This document shows, piece after piece, positions 7,501 to 9,353 of a stretch of DNA of 9,353 nt. A program made the position numbers and the translations under genes. Numbering within the stretch: the first letter of the stretch is position 1; each line of letters starts with the position of its first letter. Under the pieces are notes generated by a model. That model saw only the letters and a program-made list of their open reading frames with translations, ran no database searches and was not told the origin of the DNA. Location: NCBI GenBank assembly GCA_020631175.1, contig JAHDHT010000145.1, positions 1-9,353 of the forward strand, in the 5' to 3' direction. Origin of the DNA: Chitinophagales bacterium (GTDB taxonomy: Bacteria > Bacteroidota > Bacteroidia > Chitinophagales > JAHDHT01).

Positions 7501-8808
7501 GTTCAAAGCCGTGACATGGTTGGAAATCTTGAATTTATTGATGGAAATTTAAATGCACTCGTTCATGATGATGGTAAAGTAATTATTGAAAATAATGGAG
7601 GAGCCTGGTCATATAGATTTCAATACAAAATTGAAGATTATCAGGGTAATCCGGTAGTTTGGTTTGAAGATTGGAACGGTGATGGTCTGGCATCTTCAAG
7701 TGAAGTTGTTCAGGAAAAACAATATTACCCGTTTGGCATGCCCGCTGAAGGTGAATTCGTTGGAACGGTAGGAGTAGAGTCTGTAAGTCAATTTAATAAT
7801 ATGGAGTGGATTGAAGAGCTTGATGCCTATCATACTTTACATAGAATGCTGGATCCAACTATTGGTAGATGGTGGTCAATTGATCCGGAAGCAGAAGGAT
7901 TAGCCGTAAATACTCCTTATAATTTCGCCGGAAATAATCCGGTAATGATGACTGATCCAAATGGAGATTCTGTTATAATGGCAATAGGTTTATTGACAGT
8001 TACCTTAGGTGTGATCAATCAAATGAATAATTTGTTTCATGGCTTAGAGGTAATAGAAAGTAGTCAAAGTCCTTTTAGGCAAAAGAAATATAAAACGATT
8101 TATATTCTTTCTAATCTGGCAATGATTGGTCTCAATATCGCTTCAATTGGAAGCGGTGGTGCATTTCTTGCACCAGCTTTAGGTAAAAAGTTTGTAAATA
8201 ATATCGTTTTCCAGGCAGTAAAGAATGCATTAAAATCAATTGTCTTACCATACGTGGCTACACTTTCAAGGGCCTATGGTGAAAGTTCAGCAGCTAATTT
8301 AACCAGTCAATCCAAAAAGAATCGTAGGAAAAATATTCGTTCTGTACTTTATAATTCACTCTTTAGCTGGACGGTGGATATGATCTCTATTGGCTTAATC
8401 TATAAGGCACATGGTGTAAATGCATGGAATGGAAAAGTAATTGCAAAGAAAGTTAGCCCAAAACTTAGAATTAAATTAGAATCTATTTCTGATGGATTAG
8501 AAATGCATAATAATCAGTTAACGTTGACATTTGATACGAATAAACCATTTATTACTTCTCAACCAAAGTTTTTTAGAAACTCACCTCTTATGTATAATAC
8601 TTATAATAATGTGGTTGGTTCTGTAAAGTTCATAAATACAGTATGGGGCATAAGAAACCTTCCTATAATGGGATTAGGTATAAAGGATAGAACATATTTC
8701 GGAGCACCGGATGAAGTTGGGTTCTATAATTATGAATATAGAAACGGTGCTAGAGAAAATGATCCATTTTTCACCTGGCTCTGGAAATCATATCGAAAGA
8801 AATACTAA
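1525..8808 (+). CDS. Giant secreted YD-repeat/RHS-family protein with unique C-terminal tail
   Basis: This is a 2427-residue protein in one intact frame. Residues 1-22 form a signal peptide (cleavage likely after LNA). Residues about 73-118 carry the N-terminal motif of Bacteroidota RHS proteins (NYVNGNGVRV, ASNFGLGW, IRGKKDEG). YD repeats run from about 1195 to 2000, for example YTYDDLNRL, YRYDKLGR, FSYDDLGRL, YHYDKQGRL and YEYDDLGNI. The RHS-associated core lies at about 2033-2147 and is followed by a 280-residue tail. Two inserts interrupt the usual plan: residues about 593-735, which look beta-rich, and about 1660-1800, bracketed by cysteines. DGDGDPDDD at 748-756 is a possible calcium site. 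Known of the family: YD repeats build a beta-barrel shell that can enclose a C-terminal effector. The protein lacks the T9SS sorting domain seen in its upstream neighbour, so its route beyond the periplasm is unclear. Start ATG 1525 is chosen because it gives a complete signal peptide. Possible roles are polymorphic toxin, adhesin or surface wall-associated protein. Confidence 0.92.
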   Translation: MKGLIFMITGLLCLCFMQKLNASSSGIEDGFERIPASPTAASLLRAVNTSEDLFTGTEKVSFPITEIVADGISIPIELNYVNGNGVRVGQEASNFGLGWESSCNYGIVREIRGKKDEGNTYGTDFSYTYQDPDRYHGWYHNPKPNATENDLHIYAGFNFPAKNYTDTEPDIFNVNLPNLHFKFFFDVNQQIQTIPANLPVIVTPFLKQVSRDDLESNTSPNNSFNQIFYKWEIVDPEGTTYLIGEDENGNSLREKSRLINGGVAAQDYDFFHISQWYLSKMTTAKLKDEVRFNYVIEKYVSQGLMQEEAYFKSKYQNEDDLGCTPDYPVCLNLEYLSTAPNYVPASDFDRTNFYIYDGHRLESVENETVKVVFNTLGGNNYNREDLNFTGPDIAGLGDLEGTIAAAMFGNSNISLSNHSHGPKAIESIELQFLDNSSGNFECDKIFTLNTNYYNANSSFVKNIRLMLESIDETTCTLDPALTLTTSFEYDLSGFGNSALNLPSKLSYARDYWGYYNGKDANNSLIARLVPPSGDMPAGGTYADKRADYNFTSAGILTKINYPTGGIIEFEYEPNEGKVNNHIVYESGNQLYTDVSLCSSGNCCYELQDENVPLDFGEYEIIQNAVTPSQVPNWYVAFDVNLSAATTDEGLFTFNRSTSNVCANTEEIGIIVENNGTFFTYLGYISSSIIDPNVNSLSFQQIGLEAGNNYTVWIQKRTGVSVSVVKNEPVSKNTLKGAGLRIARKTTSDGDGDPDDDRVFIFDYNFKSISDEISGVKECQGQFVRNPFPQTLLFDTDGITGTSCDNLDMFQIPKRVGENCFGCCGEVLGAVPVHKVLVSENGHSKARIIPFDIVYKQVKTSVENIGGFSVSEFRVPQNPDGLDRFNLINGGSSTHNDIYISSTDEIVPVSTDGFFQSYGQLLSVKDYDLNDSCVRSVEYNYKNLMQNITAPKYEATFVSLYGNINFGLILDLDYAGVLEVQNLNMQNFNYDINHYVLESIVSSVDGVQSTMTYIYDEPAAGSDIIFSKPIAIEQTMLGSTDIKRQVFQFTFNNIFTTSDPNYPAIQLMQQNNMYSEILESSTYLNGVLIDGNKVDYKVRSGSYIRPSDGQSFDVDQTLVPEVIYKVQNGQFELAARIDDWNENGSPLCTYIALIGTDVNDTNVSDITKYYEYPECNTYYNDGRLQSRTLSNRTSSFQYYPDGQLHIETDPNGINKEYTYDDLNRLYEAYEANGTQKTTYQYEFQVGGLPENYITEIVSFPLDASLNDQIVTTVQDGLGRDIYAILDGYKKDGSDLITNEKFYGAGGRFISEKIAGKGTQHYIYEQSPLSRMIAGCNDAGCNYYYYWHNLNAITEPGSGKVHPPGTLLSQRTADLDFNERTEYNTFYDKLISIEELKDDGTHMSTRNGYNSFLQLIQVQPPSGSPYIYTYDSNGYLASKSIPGENGSNTYRYDKLGRNVLMQTPGAYRHVTVYDEYNRIIKSGLLTSSIPTTDYFGLGSSALQPNTILKENIYDGSNNEKDWLFKEKVKQTAGSSMFETEYITDDLGRQDQIIRDNHLGGQDIVINTINDAGLLTAFSQSHSSIDGAGNTVSLPSLNWTNHYDTHHRKKGVSLNGTRMTNRNYDDFGRLNSKQLHQISSDVYLQTIDFSYDDLGRLTDINDIESQDNSNCESIKLCDQLFTIEYETQAELLSLAFNSITGINSFYPTIANFTNTSSSKDAFKDALILDIQNEGYVIDDVSITVISNGSIYLATIILEQTNLSLINVAYSTYGLGDYDFDQASTSNCCGDTESKDLFAQKLVYNGSLIQTNEWQQLCSDFNSYNYHYDKQGRLKFANYAYRTNYTDALIGDDDALPASGMLQSGRYSTAYEYDDLGNIQILYRNGVVSGTPGNYSYGKIDALDYNYTNDKLSSVKDYTLNTKGFNGTATGSYLQSNYSYDNTGNLISSSGTSLNIQDNYLNKPSSLGNVNGTVYFDYTADGSLISKEFYDPSGVLVQSRDMVGNLEFIDGNLNALVHDDGKVIIENNGGAWSYRFQYKIEDYQGNPVVWFEDWNGDGLASSSEVVQEKQYYPFGMPAEGEFVGTVGVESVSQFNNMEWIEELDAYHTLHRMLDPTIGRWWSIDPEAEGLAVNTPYNFAGNNPVMMTDPNGDSVIMAIGLLTVTLGVINQMNNLFHGLEVIESSQSPFRQKKYKTIYILSNLAMIGLNIASIGSGGAFLAPALGKKFVNNIVFQAVKNALKSIVLPYVATLSRAYGESSAANLTSQSKKNRRKNIRSVLYNSLFSWTVDMISIGLIYKAHGVNAWNGKVIAKKVSPKLRIKLESISDGLEMHNNQLTLTFDTNKPFITSQPKFFRNSPLMYNTYNNVVGSVKFINTVWGIRNLPIMGLGIKDRTYFGAPDEVGFYNYEYRNGARENDPFFTWLWKSYRKKY
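3301..3729 (+). other. Non-YD insert 1 in the RHS protein (residues about 593-735)
   Basis: This segment sits between the PTGGIIEFEYE motif and the GAGLRIARKT motif, which are close together in many Bacteroidota YD-repeat proteins. It starts with a cysteine cluster (C597, C602, C603) and then alternates short hydrophobic and polar stretches (WYVAFDVNL, GLFTFN, IGIIVENNG, NYTVWIQKR), as expected for a beta-sandwich. This looks like a carbohydrate-binding or galactose-binding type fold, but no family signature is visible. The boundaries are approximate. Confidence 0.5.
6502..6924 (+). other. Non-YD insert 2 in the RHS protein (residues about 1660-1800), bracketed by cysteines
   Basis: The insert lies between the YD repeat FSYDDLGRLTDIND and the DLFAQKLVYNGS segment, which in related proteins begins the next block. 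It opens with C1668 and C1674 and closes with C1784-C1785. The middle has an alpha/beta look (AFKDALILDIQNEGY, VIDDVSITVI, SIYLATIIL). A disulfide-closed domain protruding from the barrel is a reasonable inference. I do not recognise its fold or function. Confidence 0.5.
7621..7965 (+). other. RHS-associated core domain (residues about 2033-2147)
   Basis: Elements in order: IEDYQGNPVVWF at about 2036-2047, corresponding to the DHLGN motif; an EF-hand-like loop DWNGDGLASSSE at 2049-2060; QYYPFGM at 2066-2072; HRMLDPTIGRWWSIDPE at 2106-2122; and YNFAGNNPVMMTDPNG at 2132-2147. In characterised RHS/Tc proteins an Arg and two Asp in this domain drive self-cleavage just after the DPxG motif. Candidates here are R2107, D2120 and D2144. 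The usual YDYGAR stretch is replaced by YHTLHR, and the residue after DPNG is Asp rather than Leu, so cleavage cannot be assumed. Confidence 0.85.
7966..8805 (+). other. Variable C-terminal tail of the RHS protein, possible effector (residues 2148-2427)
   Basis: The 280 residues after the core do not match a toxin family I recognise. Hydrophobic segments lie at about 2149-2166, 2192-2219 and 2274-2293, with a weaker one near 2235-2247. A basic cluster KKNRRKN is at 2264-2270. The last 130 residues are soluble-looking and aromatic, ending in FFTWLWKSYRKKY. The first segments may be a pre-toxin or membrane-insertion region of the kind often found after RHS cores, and the last part a functional domain. 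No catalytic triad or nuclease signature is evident. No separate immunity gene follows. Confidence 0.6.
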
Positions 8809-8841
8809 GCTCAAAAATTAATCACAATAAATATTTTAATC

Positions 8842-9353
8842 ATGAAAAAATTAAATCAAATTTTAATAGGATTGCTGTGTCTTTTATTTACAACTAATAT
8901 TCTATTTTCGCAAAGTTTAGAAAGTAATGTTGGATCCTCCGGCACAAACGCTCAAGATATAGGTTCCAATGGCACAATGACTAAATCAATAATGCTTAGT
9001 TCTATTAGCAATGGATCTATTTCCACAGCGGTAAGTATAAATTATGTAGCTGGTTCCGGAATTCAAGTAAATGAACTTGCTTCAAATATTGGCTTGGGGT
9101 GGCAATTGAATGCAGGAGGAATGATAAGCCGGATTGTTAGAGGAATACCTGATGAAGGTTTTGAAAGAAAAGAAGTCTTTGAAATCAATAACCCGGGAGA
9201 AACAGAACCGATTGAAGTTGAAAAATATATACAAGGCTGGTATAATAATCCTGTTTATACCCCCAATGTTAATGACTTATTTTTAGGAACTAAAGAAGCT
9301 TTAGATTTAGAACCAGATATATGGTCATACTCAATAGGTGGTTACTCCGGTTC
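8842..9353 (+). CDS. N-terminal part of a second YD-repeat/RHS-family protein (truncated by window end)
   Basis: The frame is open from ATG 8842 to the last base (170 complete codons). Residues 1-23 form a signal peptide (MKKLNQ, a leucine-rich core, then LFS before QSLES, a typical Bacteroidota cleavage before Gln). Residues 64-106 carry the canonical N-terminal motif of Bacteroidota YD-repeat proteins: INYVAGSGIQV, LASNIGLGWQLNAGG and RGIPDEG. An ungapped alignment with residues 76-118 of the preceding 2427-residue protein gives 20 identities in 43, and both later share a GWYxNP motif and an EPDI motif. It is therefore a tandem paralogue. It starts 33 bases after the previous stop with no terminator, so it is probably cotranscribed. 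Its repeats, core and tail lie outside the window. Confidence 0.88.
   Translation, partial: MKKLNQILIGLLCLLFTTNILFSQSLESNVGSSGTNAQDIGSNGTMTKSIMLSSISNGSISTAVSINYVAGSGIQVNELASNIGLGWQLNAGGMISRIVRGIPDEGFERKEVFEINNPGETEPIEVEKYIQGWYNNPVYTPNVNDLFLGTKEALDLEPDIWSYSIGGYSG

Overview
This window appears to come from the chromosome of an AT-rich member of the Bacteroidota. The evidence is a small exported protein with a SprB-type repeat and a type IX secretion (T9SS) C-terminal sorting domain, and giant YD-repeat/RHS proteins whose N-terminal and core motifs are typical of that phylum. I cannot name a genus.

Layout, all on the + strand. Positions 2-304 hold the C-terminal end of a multifunctional fatty-acid beta-oxidation protein (FadB/FadJ family), a housekeeping gene unrelated to what follows. 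Positions 305-827 are a long, mostly very AT-rich intergenic stretch. It contains a GC-richer island (about 328-470) with a short open frame and no start codon, two copies of a 16-bp direct repeat that each carry a Bacteroidota -7-like element, and a dyad whose 3' arm ends directly against the next start codon. Positions 828-1487 encode a 219-residue secreted protein: signal peptide, one SprB repeat, Gly-rich linker and type A sorting domain. Positions 1525-8808 encode an intact 2427-residue secreted YD-repeat/RHS protein. Positions 8842-9353 are the start of a second, paralogous YD-repeat protein that runs off the window.

The last three genes are separated by only 37 and 33 bases with no visible terminator, so they look like one transcription unit for cell-surface or secreted proteins. 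The 2427-residue protein follows the RHS plan: signal peptide, N-terminal shell with the conserved start motif, YD repeats, RHS-associated core ending in DPNG, and a 280-residue unique tail with several hydrophobic segments. That plan resembles polymorphic toxins, but no separate immunity gene follows; the next gene is a second YD-repeat protein. Toxin function is therefore only a possibility. The most notable points are the T9SS/SprB plus tandem YD arrangement, the unrecognised tail, two non-YD inserts (one bracketed by cysteines), and the hairpin abutting the first start codon of the cluster.
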